Source: Rhododendron vialii
Lineage: Eukaryota; Streptophyta; Magnoliopsida; Ericales; Ericaceae
Direction: 5' to 3'
DNA: 64,000 nt
Assembly (NCBI RefSeq): GCF_030253575.1
Contig: NC_080568.1
Location: 20,360,501 to 20,424,500, forward strand
The first letter of the stretch is position 1; each line of letters begins with the position of its first letter. Of the stretch, positions 22,357 through 32,419 are shown one piece after another. Position numbers and translations under genes: made by a program. The notes below the pieces were generated by a model. It saw nothing but the letters and a program-made list of their open reading frames with translations. It did not search any database and had not been told where the DNA came from.

Positions 22357-23874
22357 TTTTTCCTTCTTCTTCTTTTTTGAACGGAGTATTTTCCCTTGTT
22401 AATAGTACTATATGTTGTTTGAAGTCATTTTTTGTTTTTTTTTTCCCAAATCAGAATAAATCTGTCAAATCGAACTAAGTCGTACCATACCCAAACACTA
22501 TTAAACTACTTGGTTTTATTCTGTTCGCGAGATGTTCAAATTGAAATGTTCGATTTACTAGTTAATACGAGAGGTATGATTTTTGCACTCTAAAAAAAAC
22601 CGAAGGTGCTTTATTTTTTATTTTTATTAGTGAAACTTTTTGAGTTACACTCTCAATCTAAAAAAATTTTCCGGAAAAGTTCCTTAAAGTACGTAAAAAT
22701 GTGGAGCGCCTGAGATGTTTTGTGGATTGCAGAAACTTGTAAAAAACTCTTCTAGAGAAAATAAAGAACTTTTCCACGAAAAAGTTTTAAATTGAGAGAA
22801 TAATTTAAAAAATTTGCCAAATAAATAACAAAAGGGGGAGCGTTCGAGACTTTTTTTGAAATTCAAAAATCAACTACCTTACTATTTATAATTTAAAAAA
22901 TAGTATCTAAATCGAACCAAATTGAACCGTTTACGCCCGTAAGCGAGAGTCACCAGCTTGACGGTTTTGATGAGCAGTCCCTCTGCGTCAACTGTACTCG
23001 GAAGACTTCCGATCAAAGATAGCCCCAAAGAGTTTATTTCCTGTGTTCCGAAACCATCATAATCCACCTCCCTCCCTCATATAACTCTCATCCAACCGTC
23101 CAACAGATTTACCAAAAGGTCAATCCCTTCCGTGGCACTCTCCTACCACGATCGTACGTACACCCCAACCGCGCCAAATTGCTATCCTTTTCCACCTTCA
23201 TTTCCTCTTTGCTTTTCTTTTTAGTCGTAATTTCTTTTCCTTGTAGAAAAGGAAATACGGTTATTTCCGACGTTAGTACCCCCCCCCCCCCCACCACCCC
23301 CAAAAAAAAAAAAAAATTGGAAATACAGAGGTAGACTGGTTGGTAGCTAATCTCTCTCTCTCTCTCTCTCTCTCTAAATTTTCTTCGCGCTAGGACTGCT
23401 CAAAGGTACGACGATCTCAAGCTCAACTTCCATTTATTTCATTTACCAATCTAGTGCTTCAATCCAATCTCAATTTCGATCTACCGTCATATTTTGAGGT
23501 ACTTTGTTCATTGCATCTGCTGATCAATGATCGTAACTTAACCGCCCCTTCTCCTATCCCCATTCTAGGGTTTGCAATTTTCAATTCCTCAATTCCACCT
23601 CGTTTGATATCAACTTTAACTCTCGCATCGCACACCATCAATGAACGCGTGCTCGATCGATCCTTTATTGCGTCATAGCGACGTCTACTTATGTGAACCT
23701 AGGATTTAGGCAAACCTGGGATTTAGAGATTTCAATTCCTTAATTCCACGTCGTTTGGTATCAACTTTTACATCGCACACGGTCGATGAACGCGTGTTTG
23801 ATCGATCCCTTATAGCGTCATAGCGACTTGTTCATATATAAACCTGGAATTTAACCAACCTGTAATAAGTAATA
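22357..23874 (+). promoter_or_regulatory. upstream region and leader of the PUF2-like gene
   Basis: 22357-23060 is AT-rich with nothing recognised. From about 23070 base composition rises and a C-run (23280-23293) and a 24-base CT tract (23351-23375) follow, a pattern common in plant core promoters and 5' leaders. A tandem duplication of about 150 bp lies at 23566-23717 and 23718-23862 just before the ATG. No TATA box can be assigned with confidence. Confidence 0.5.
23566..23862 (+). repeat. tandem duplication in the 5' leader of the PUF2-like gene
   Basis: Two units (23566-23717, 23718-23862) share TTTCAATTCCT-AATTCCAC, TCGTTTG-TATCAACTTT, ATGAACGCGTG and GCGTCATAGCGAC. Divergence is about 12-15% by eye. 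Each unit contains one ATG followed by a short frame, so the duplication may have doubled an upstream ORF. Confidence 0.85.
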
Positions 23875-26800
23875 ATGGCCAGCGCGGGTGAGGAGGAAAA
23901 CGACGCCGTTCTGAGCGACGTCGAGGCCGACGATCCTGTACCGATTTCAATACAGAGTCCCTCGGCGGATGACGTGTCCGTCGAGAGGTTTAGGGAGGTT
24001 CTCGCCGAGCTTGATCGCGAGCGGCAGCTGCGCGAGGCGGCGGAGAGCGCCAGGTCCGAGCTACTGGTGTCGTTCAACCGGCTCAAGGCGCTCGCTCACG
24101 AGGCGATCAAGAAGCGCGACGAGTTTGGGAGGCAGCGCGATGAGGCGCAGCGCGACAAGGAGGAGGCCGTGAGAGCGAACGAGAAGTTATCAAGTGAATT
24201 AGCCGAGGCCTGTAGGTTAAGAGAGGAGAATTCGAAGCAGTTAGATGAGTTAGTTAAGGTGAAGGAGTCATTTAGGTCGGAGATGGATACTGCATCTCAG
24301 ATGTTGGTTACTGGTATTGAGAAGATATCAGGGAAAGTTAGTAATTACAAGAATTTTGCACAAGGTGGATTGCCTAGGTCTCAGAAGTACAATGGGTTGC
24401 CTGCAGTTGCTTATGGAGTTATTAAGAGGACGAACGAGATTGTTGAAGAGCTTTTGAAACAGATTGACTTGGCAACTAAGTCTAGGAATGAAGCTAGGTT
24501 ACAGATGGAGCAGAGGAGTTACGAGATTGCTATCGAGGTTTCGCAGCTTGAGGCGACGATTAGTGGGTTGAGAGAGGAGGTTTCCAAGAAAACTTCTGTC
24601 GTGGAGGATTTGGAGAAATCTGTGGCGGAAAAAGATGGGAAGATGATTGAGATTGAAAAGGAGATGTCGGAGAAGCTGAATTCGGCGGAGAATGATGTGG
24701 CAGGGTTGAAGCAGTTAGTTGGTGAGTATGACGACAAGTTGAGGAACTTGGAGTCGAAGATGGACTTGCATAGGCCGCTATTGGTTGAGCAGTTGAATCT
24801 AGTATCGAAAATTCATGACAGGCTTTATGGGGTTATTAAGATAGTTGATACCGGTAAAATGGACCAGTCGGAAGTGTCTGAGTCCATGTTTGTTCCACAA
24901 GAAACAGATGTTGAGGAGAATATTCGTGCTTCCTTAGCAGGGATGGAATCAATATGTGAATTGACTAGAATTGTGGTTGACAGAACGAAGGATTTGGTAG
25001 AGGAGAGGAGTCGCGAAGTGAAAAGTTTAAGTGAAACTGCTTCTCGGTTAGCCAAGGAGAAAGAACATATTGGGTCCCTGTTGAGAAGTGCTTTGTCACG
25101 AAGGACTTCAATGGATTTGTCATCGAAGACGAATGAATTGTTTAAAGTTGCAGAAAATGGATTAAGAGAGGCCGGAATAGATTATAGATTTAGTAATCAT
25201 CGAGGGAGTGGAAAGGATGCTGCTTCTTATGATAAAGCTGAGGGTCCAGAGACGGAGAAAGATGAAATATACGCTTTGGTATGTGTTTGGCTGGCTTAAC
25301 TCATGTTTTGAAGCTCTTATTTATAGTCCTTTGTTGGGATATTGATTTAAGATATGCAGGCAGGAGCTTTGGAGGATATTATTAAGCAATCTCAGCTTGA
25401 AATCATTGAGCTGCAGCATTCAGTGGAGGAGCTAAGGTACTCCCTTTTCAATTTCGGCTGTATTTGAAGCTGTTGTTTTGTCAAATTTGTGATCCGTACT
25501 GGTTCCATCGTACTACTATATATGTGCCATACATGAAAAGGTAAGGAAACTAGATAAAGAAAATTTTGCATCTGTAATGCCTAGAAAATTTTTACTAGTC
25601 TGAGTAATAATTACTGCAGGAATTACTGTTTTATTTTTTAGCATCTAAAGACAGTTTTTACCCAAATGCTTTGAAAAATCATATGGATTAATAACCTTTG
25701 GCTTGTAAATTTCACTAGGAGGTCATTGATATTAGTCTCGGTGTACAATGGATGAATGTGTTTGCCAGTTGTTAGTTGGTCTACTTCCATATTTGTAGTT
25801 GCTTTGGGAATGTCCTTTCGTATAGCCTATTCGAGCATCAGATCTGTACTTACAGTGGACTGTTTTAAACTTTGTTACTGGATTAAGGGCAGAGACAAGT
25901 TTACTTAAAGAGCATGTGGAGGCTCAAGCCAAGGAGCTTAACCATAGGAAGCAACGTCTGGAAGAACTTGAAGAGAAGGAGAGAGTGGCAAATGAAAATG
26001 TAAGTTACTCTTTTCCAGGGATTTTTCTTAGGTCAGAACTTGGAAACATTTTGATTTCTCTTCTTTCACTTAGCGGCATTTTAAGCGAGTACTATATAAG
26101 AAAGTGATTGGTAGAACTTGGTAGTTTTGAATTAATCCAGCAAGTTTAAGAGAGAATGCATAAATTATGTGCATCAAGTAATCCTTTGTACTTGTATATC
26201 TTCAGATTGAAGGACTTATGATGGACATTGCTGGTGCTGAAGAAGAAATTACGAGGTGGAAAGTGGTAGCGCAGCAGGAAGCTGCTGCAGGCAAAGCTGT
26301 TGAGCAAGAGTTCATGGTGCAGGTATGCTGAATAGTCTGCACTGAACCTTTTTACTTGGATATTCAAGTAATACTCTTTTGATATGTAAACTGAATTTGT
26401 CACATTAACATGCACTCACCTATGAAAGAGTGTTTGGGAGCTAACTCAAGGAATGATTACTTGTAGTGGCTGGGGGAATAGTTTTTCATTGTTTTGAAGG
26501 CACATATCCTCCTGCAATAGTGATTCCTATAAACACGTACACACTGAACCATACAAAATGTTGTTTAAACCTGGTAAATGCTAGGTGAGTAGGAGACACG
26601 GGCACTGTTTTAGGTCCTTAATTAGGTTTGGCTTGTCAAAGTTGTTGCAGCACCTGGTTTAAATGTGATTGCACTGCATCCAGGGGTGGTTGCAGTGTAA
26701 AGTGTTGTATTTACACATGCGTGGATATAATAACAGTTATTTTGGCCAGAGGTTCTCTCTCACTTATCATTTTACCTTTGCACAACTTGGATAAATTACG

Positions 26801-28394
26801 GGCCAGTTCAGGTAATTGGCCCATATTCCCAAGAACTCCAGCCCAATCTGAAAATGCTCCATCAAGGAGAGGCCCACATTTTCCTACCTAGACTTGCAAC
26901 TAAATAAAAATGCGCCATTCTCCTTAATGGGAATAAAGGGGCAATTTTTGGACTGGCCTGTAATTTATCCTTGCAACTTTGTTCCGTTGGTTTTGTAAGC
27001 TATGTGTGGATTTTGAACTCTAGAATTACGAGAGGTTTTTTGGGAAGAAAAAATGGTAAAAGAAGAAGTATAGATGATTTATATACACCATTCAGGAGAG
27101 GTAAGTTGCTTACTTTATGATTCTAGAATCGTGCAAGGGATTCTTTTTCATGAGGTTGTTTTTTGGCTTATTGATGAAACCTTTTTGTCCTTGGCCTTCC
27201 TTTGTACATTGGTGGCATCCCCTTGATGCCTTGTCGATAAATTTAATAAATTTATTGATCATAAAAAGGAAACAAATAAAAAAAAGAGCTTCCGGAATAA
27301 CCAGAGGTCTTTCTGGAAGACTTTATGGTACAAGAATCAATTTAGGTGGTTTATTTTGTCATTGAGGAGAGCTAAATTGCTTATTTATGATTGTAATATT
27401 GTTTTAGGGATTCGGATATATGAGTGTACAAGCACTTTTTAATGTTTATGCTTCTTTTTAGGTTTCAACGTTTGTGATAATAGGCTCATTGTTTGCCTCT
27501 TTTCACGTTCAGATTCACATTAGAGCTAGAGATAGTGTTTCCACAAGTGAAGTTCGCCCTTCTCAAAATATCTCTTGGTGTTACCTACCACAAATAAGAT
27601 TTAAGCTTTAGACTTGCAAGTTGCAAGTATATGCAAGTTACCAAAACTTCAATCCACCGTATAGAAATTCAGACGATCATAGTTTTATCTAAAGAAAGAG
27701 TTTGGCAAATTTTATATATCAGCTTGCTGTGCAGAGCTTCTCTCTATTGCTTGATAACTGTTCTCTATTTGGCTTGATGACTGTTAGTTACGAATATTGT
27801 GCAGAGCTTTCTGTATGAGCTCGATAAAAGTACATTTCAGTCACATTTGCTGATTCAAGTACTTGATATGTCATGTACACAAATATGAAACCATCTTTTG
27901 ATTCCAACTTCGTGAATTCTGTTGTAGACTTGTGTTACTATTTTACGGCGGCACCCATTGCCACACACACGCACTATTTTTTCCCCACAACTTTGGTTTC
28001 TGTTTCAGTTTATTGGAACATCTTTTGTTACTTGAATTTGCAGTTGTCAGCTGTACGCGATGAGCTTGAAGAGGCGAAGCAAGCTGTGCTTGAGTCAGAG
28101 AAGAAGCTAAAATTCAAGGAAGAAACAGCAGCTGCTGCCATGGCAGCAAGAGATGCCGCTGAGAAATCGTTGAGATTGGCAGACTCGAGGGCAACTAGGC
28201 TGAGGGATAGGGTTGAGGAGCTGACCAATCAGCTCGAACAGCTCGATACCCGGCAAAATTCGAGGGGCCTAAACAGCAACAGATACGTATGTTGGCCGTG
28301 GGAATGGCTTGGGTTGAACTTCGTTGGCTCCCGACTGTCAGACGCACAACAACAGAGTTCGAATGAAATGGAGCTCTCTGAACCCCTTATCTGA
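23875..28394 (+). CDS. PUF2: coiled-coil protein of the PUF2 / At1g24560 family
   Basis: Exons: 23875-25278, 25360-25436, 25888-25999, 26206-26322, 28044-28394; all phases fit, giving 686 aa. The acidic N-terminus (MASAGEEENDAVLSDVEADD) is followed by coiled coils from about residue 35 to 140, a less helical GLPRSQKYNGLPAVAYG stretch near 165, and further coiled coils to about 650. The C-terminus is a conserved short segment, RYVCWPWEWLGL then NEMELSEPLI. From memory this matches Arabidopsis At1g24560 (about 680 aa), described as Plant-Unique RAB5 effector 2, which acts on endosomes with VPS9a and RAB5 GTPases. There is no signal peptide. Confidence is high for the family and moderate for the function. 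Exon 1 has higher GC at its start than later exons. Confidence 0.85.
26789..26970. mobile_element. small MITE in PUF2-like gene intron
   Basis: 182 bp with inverted ends GGATAAATTACGGGCCAGTT and GGATAAATTACAGGCCAGTC. The flanks GCACAACTT and TGCAACTTT may be a decayed 9-bp duplication, which would suggest a Mutator-type MITE. Confidence 0.7.
27130..27285 (+). mobile_element. possible LINE 3'-end fragment in PUF2-like gene intron
   Basis: GGTGGCATCCCCTTGATGCC, then TTTATTGATCATAAAAAGG and an A-rich tail, resembles the 3' end of a plant LINE. It splits two related stretches (CAGGAGAGGTAAGTTGCTTA near 27092 and GAGGAGAGCTAAATTGCTTA near 27364). The evidence is weak. Confidence 0.3.
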
Positions 28395-28705
28395 GTATAC
28401 TTTTCCCTTCTCCTTTGTGTATTTGTTGTGATCTTTAGAAATTTAATGATCATGAAATGGTAGTCTGTAGAAATTTGTTTTTCCAAGGCTTCATTATTAA
28501 TTAAGCTAAGTTAACTACAAAGTCTATTGTACACAAGTGGCAACCTCACTGAGGCAAAGTTATACTTGTCTTTTGGGGGACTGACTGTTCTGTTTAGTCA
28601 ATCAAATGTGCTCAAAATTCATATCAATATACCATCGATTGTTCCTTCCTCTTGTGATTTATTTTGGTGGAGATATTCTTTTGAGGGTTTTATCAGGGCT
28701 CAATT
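28395..28705. other. 3' flank of the PUF2-like gene
   Basis: Probable 3' UTR with T-rich sequence after the stop. I see no gene here. Confidence 0.5.
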
Positions 28706-28896
28706 TCTGTTGTCAAAAAATTTTATTTTTATTTTTTTGAAAAGCAAAGAAAGTAATATTTCATTGATATAACTAAATATTACAAGAAGAAGGAAATAGA
28801 TAAAGACAACTCTAAGAAATCACAAACCGTAGTTGGCAAGGTACATGCTGGTAGCATGGCCGTTCTTAGTTGGTGGAGCGATTTGTCTGTTGTCAA
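28706..28896 (-). mobile_element. short retro-insertion carrying an 18S rRNA fragment
   Basis: Direct repeats TCTGTTGTCAA at 28706-28716 and 28886-28896 flank it. At the left a T-rich tract (28720-28738) is a poly-A tail on the minus strand, followed by LINE-like 3' sequence (TCAATGAAATATTAC on the minus strand). At the right, 28854-28889 reads GCATGGCCGTTCTTAGTTGG and on to GATTTGTCTG in plus sense, a 36-base match to a universally conserved part of plant 18S rRNA. It is too short to be a working rRNA gene. Confidence 0.78.
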
Positions 28897-29057
28897 GTTT
28901 ATAGTTCAAAGCAACGAAGAGAAGAAAAAAAAAGATTCATAACATAAATACAAATTACCAGGTTTATAGCCATAGAATATAAATTAAACCTGTTCCAAAA
29001 ATGGAAAAACAAAAACCAAACAGAGGAAAAACTCCACCACATTGCAGTCTCCATGTC

Positions 29058-30080
29058 TCAGCGTTTTGTTGTGCATTTCTTCCCTACCAAGACACCACTA
29101 GGAGGGCCAGTCACCTCAATGAGACAATGCCCAAACAACCAGTACGAGTACCGAAACAAACTACCCAGATTTGACCTTGTTCTCAACGAAGCCTTCACCT
29201 CAAACCTGATTCTGTTCCCCTCAATCTGCTGCATCATCTTCTGTCTCTCTCTCAGAGGCAGCCCCACCTGGCTACTGACCAGATGAACATTCCGAAACGC
29301 GGACTCCGTCTTCATAGCCTTGAACGGTTCCACGTAAGTCGTCGAGATGAGCGTGTTTCCAAAGTAGAGATTCACGTAGATGTAGTGGAAATCCACGGTC
29401 GCCTTTTTGCTCGGGTTGGTGAAGTTTGCGAGGATGGTCATGTCGGCATTCAGGAGGTAACCCATGTCGAGATAGGCCGCGTTGAGGGAGGTGGCAGCAA
29501 TGTCGAACTTCGGTCCACGGGGACGGAAGAGGACGTAGACTACGAGGACCACTAGGCCTCCGAGGACGACGGCGATCCAGAAGAGCGCGCAGAAGGCTCC
29601 AAGTAGCCACGTGTAGAACCTCGTTTTGCGCCCGTAGGGCATTCTTATTTTCGGGGAGGGGTGGGTTGGTTCGTCCGGTGACGGCTGAGAGTGGTGGGGC
29701 GGGGAAGTTTGAGTTTGGTGCGGAGGTTGGTGGACTGGGAAATGATCAGTTTTGGGTCCGTGGCGGGGCGGGGGAGTTTGAGTTTGGTGCTGAGGTTGGT
29801 GGACTGGGAAATGATCAGTTTCGGGTCCGGGGTGGGGCGGGGGAGTTCGAGTTCGAGTTCGGTGTTGAGGTGGAGGGACATGAGGAGTGGGGGTGCGGTG
29901 TGGAGTTTGATGAGGTGGTGATGATGGCTGTGGTGGTGGAGGAGAATGGGGAGTGGGAGTAGGTAGTCGTTGTGGATACTCGTATTGCGGGTGCAGGCGA
30001 GGGTGACGGCGGTTGGGGTCAGGTTCTGGCTGGTTAGAAAAAGGGAGGAAATAAGGATTGGTTTCGCGGTGGCCGGACAT
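29058..30080 (-). CDS. NDR1/HIN1-like (NHL) LEA_2 membrane protein with long Pro-rich N-terminus
   Basis: One exon, 340 aa, start ATG at 30080. Residues 1-145 are rich in Pro, His, Gln and Thr and include two copies of a 23-residue unit (GPETDHFPVHQP..., GPKTDHFPVHQP...) at 85-107 and 108-130. A basic patch GRKTRFYTW leads into one strong membrane helix at about 158-185 (CALFWIAVVLGGLVVLVVYV). The LEA_2 domain follows at about 200-325 (FDIAATSLNAAYL, ILANFTNPSKKATVDFHYIYV, with a possible N-glycosylation site NFT). This is the type II topology of NHL proteins, which sit at the plasma membrane and are linked to defence and stress. The usual NPN-like motif is only loosely conserved. The function of this member is unknown. 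Confidence 0.88.
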   Translation of the reverse strand: MSGHRETNPYFLPFSNQPEPDPNRRHPRLHPQYEYPQRLPTPTPHSPPPPQPSSPPHQTPHRTPTPHVPPPQHRTRTRTPPPHPGPETDHFPVHQPQHQTQTPPPRHGPKTDHFPVHQPPHQTQTSPPHHSQPSPDEPTHPSPKIRMPYGRKTRFYTWLLGAFCALFWIAVVLGGLVVLVVYVLFRPRGPKFDIAATSLNAAYLDMGYLLNADMTILANFTNPSKKATVDFHYIYVNLYFGNTLISTTYVEPFKAMKTESAFRNVHLVSSQVGLPLRERQKMMQQIEGNRIRFEVKASLRTRSNLGSLFRYSYWLFGHCLIEVTGPPSGVLVGKKCTTKR

Positions 30081-30222
30081 CGGAGTGTTTGGAGATGATG
30101 AATGAGAGAAGAAGAAGAAAAAAATGGTGGATTAGGGTAGCAGGTACTAGGTAGGGGGATGGCTTGATGGGAAGTTCTTCAAGTAGGGAGGAGGATTCAG
30201 GAAAAGGCAAAGAATCAGACAT
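30034..30222 (-). other. upstream ORF overlapping the NHL start codon
   Basis: An ATG at 30222 opens a 62-codon frame (MSDSLPFPESSSLLEEL...) that ends at 30034, 46 bases past the NHL start, in another frame. If the transcript begins upstream of 30222, ribosomes starting here would skip the NHL ATG. Whether the leader reaches that far cannot be told from sequence. Confidence 0.4.
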
Positions 30223-30445
30223 TTGATAAGCAACGGAGGCAAGTAATCTCAGTGGCACTTTTTGATTAAATTTTTTTGCGCCTAAGAGGGTAGGTGAACC
30301 AGAAGCTTTTTTGGGGGTTAAAATTAAAGCCTGTATCTATTTATTTAGTATAAATTTGAGATGTTGCAATTAAAAAGGTCCGAAATTGGATTACACTTCC
30401 ACATATCTATAGCCATACTAAACAACAGTACTTGTTTGAGAGCTG

Positions 30446-30832
30446 CTGCTACTGCTACAGCGGTACGCGAACAGACAGCGCGTACAGCACTTTTTGGCCC
30501 GTCTCGGGTCCAACAAAGATAATCGAAATCGCTCATTTTGTTCAATACATTTTGTTTAAGGTCTTCTGTAAAAACTCAGCTCTATCCGACATCGATAAAA
30601 GTGATTACGATACGTCCAAAATTACTTCAGAATTTAGCCTAACTTCTGAAGGGATTTTGAATGTTTTGTAAACGCCTATATCGATGTAGGATGGAGCTGA
30701 TTTTTTTACGGAAACCTTAAACAAAATATATTAAACAAAATGAGCGGCTTCGATTATCTTGTTGGACCCGAGACAGACCAAAAAGCGCGTTGTACGCGCT
30801 ATCTGTGCACATACTGCATGCTGTACCTATAG
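30446..30832. mobile_element. palindromic MITE, about 390 bp
   Basis: Long inverted repeat with arms of about 190 bp. CTCGGGTCCAACAAAGATAA on the left pairs with the inverted right arm CTCGGGTCCAACAAGATAAT, as do AATCGCTCATTTTGTT and AGCCGCTCATTTTGTT. The inner part has CAGCTCTATCC-ACATCGATA and its inverse, shared with the element at 47553-47939. No coding content. Confidence 0.8.
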
Positions 30833-31578
30833 TCTTTCTGTGCTTGTTAGTTCGGGTGGATTTTATAATTAGGAGATCATCGCTCGTAGGGTTGATGTCC
30901 AGGTTTGTGGGTGTTACCGGGCATTTTGGGTCTCACTTCGATAATCTGTCATTCGTTAATAAGTAAAAAAACACACTTGGTGTCAGAATCAAAATATGGA
31001 TGACAACTACAGATAAGATAAGACTTGATTAAAAGAAAAACACAAATTTTGATACCAACTTTCCCAAAAAAAAAAACAAAAATTACTGTAACAATTTAGA
31101 ATAGAGGAAGTATATAACTCCTCAAAAAAATATTTGAACCAAACCTATTGTTAATTTTCTATGTGCAAAATAATTAAGTTTACACTTTACATCGTTTATA
31201 AAGAGAATATCCACTTATATTGACTCTCTTGAGTCTGAAAAGAACTCATAAACATTTCAAATGGATATCTTCGATGTTCTTTGTCAAAAGATCACTAATT
31301 TCTTATCTGTGCATCGGATTAGTGGTACGCCACATGTATTGTGATTGTTAAATAGGACACGATTCGTGACTTTTGTGTTCGTAAATTAAGAGACAAAATG
31401 ACCACAAAAAAAAAATGAATTAACAAGTTAACTAGTTGCCATGGAGAGAGTCTTGACCCAGCCACTACACAAACAAATCAAAGGCATATCTCTATCTCTA
31501 TATAATACAAATGATGGGTTTTGAAGATATATTTAAAATAAGAAAGGACGGTTTTTGAAAATATATCTTTAATTAAGG

Positions 31579-31637
<59 letters not shown>

Positions 31638-32126
31638 AAGGGTCTATATTTACTTTGCGTTTAATGAATGGTTAGGATTAATTTTTGCTCAACGGCTCAC
31701 ATTGATATCGAATCTCTATTCTATTAAGAAATTTATAACCTGAGTTTCGACCGCAGAATCTTGTGTACGTTCTTTGGCCACCAATGACATCTTGAACCTC
31801 TCAATGGCTCTATCCGTTTTTTGCTAAATTGCCATCGGAGCGGTCTACGGTATTCGATCAATTTAATTTTTGGCTTAGTATATGTTCTCGACAATACGTG
31901 TTTCAAAAGGTAAACGATTCTGGTCATTAACGCGAGCCCATAAATAGTCCAAAATAGGCCGAAATTAGATCGTCTAATCCGTTTATAGGACCCGAGAGGA
32001 TCCAGTTCCGTAAACAAACGTTACAAACTAGATAGGGCTTCTAAGATTAGACTTGACCCCACAACTATGTTTCTAACATCGGCATTCCCCGAGGGGTTGG
32101 ACTTCGTAGTGTACTAGGTACTATTA
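30833..32126. other. intergenic, AT repeat, no supported gene
   Basis: Contains an (AT)n microsatellite at about 31584-31632. A 94-codon minus-strand frame at 31733-32017 shows no family resemblance. Nothing else recognised. Confidence 0.5.
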
Positions 32127-32325
32127 TCTCCGTCAAAAAATGTTTATCCGGTTCACAAAACGAGAAATCAATATTAATGCATTTCTTTTAATAAAAAAAT
32201 TTAATTTTTTTTCATAAATTACAAATTACTCATCAATAACTAATAAATTGTTGAAAAAAAATTAAATTTTTCTTTCAAAAATTATATTATTTTTATGTCA
32301 TCTTTTGCGAACCGGACAACCATTA
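32127..32325. mobile_element. Stowaway-like MITE remnant upstream of the fusion gene
   Basis: CTCCGTCAAAAAATGTTTAT and CCGGTTCACAAAACGAG at the left are mirrored by TCTTTTGCGAACCGGACAAC at the right. The CTCCGTC start is like Stowaway, but the right end lacks the full CTCCCTCCGTC inverse. It ends about 95 bases before the ATG of the gelsolin-like/F-box gene, so it may form part of its promoter. Confidence 0.55.
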
Positions 32326-32419
32326 CAGGTGGCGCGGGGACTAGTAACGAACCCTACTTTTGTCCTTCTCCTGCCATCTTTTTATACTGCTAATTCCTTT
32401 CACACTGTCCACAGAATCC

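Noticed and set aside
28854..28889. An 18S rRNA gene
   Set aside because: Only 36 bases match and they sit in a retro-insertion, so it is a fragment.
29283..29962. Plus-strand open frames opposite the NHL gene
   Set aside because: They mirror the Pro-rich NHL sequence in antisense and have no family resemblance or start context.
31733..32017. 94-codon minus-strand frame
   Set aside because: No family resemblance, and the sequence is AT-rich intergenic.
32360..32419. Longer start for the fusion gene
   Set aside because: The extension would need a TTG start; the first ATG in frame is at 32420 and has the MKP1-like sequence directly after it.
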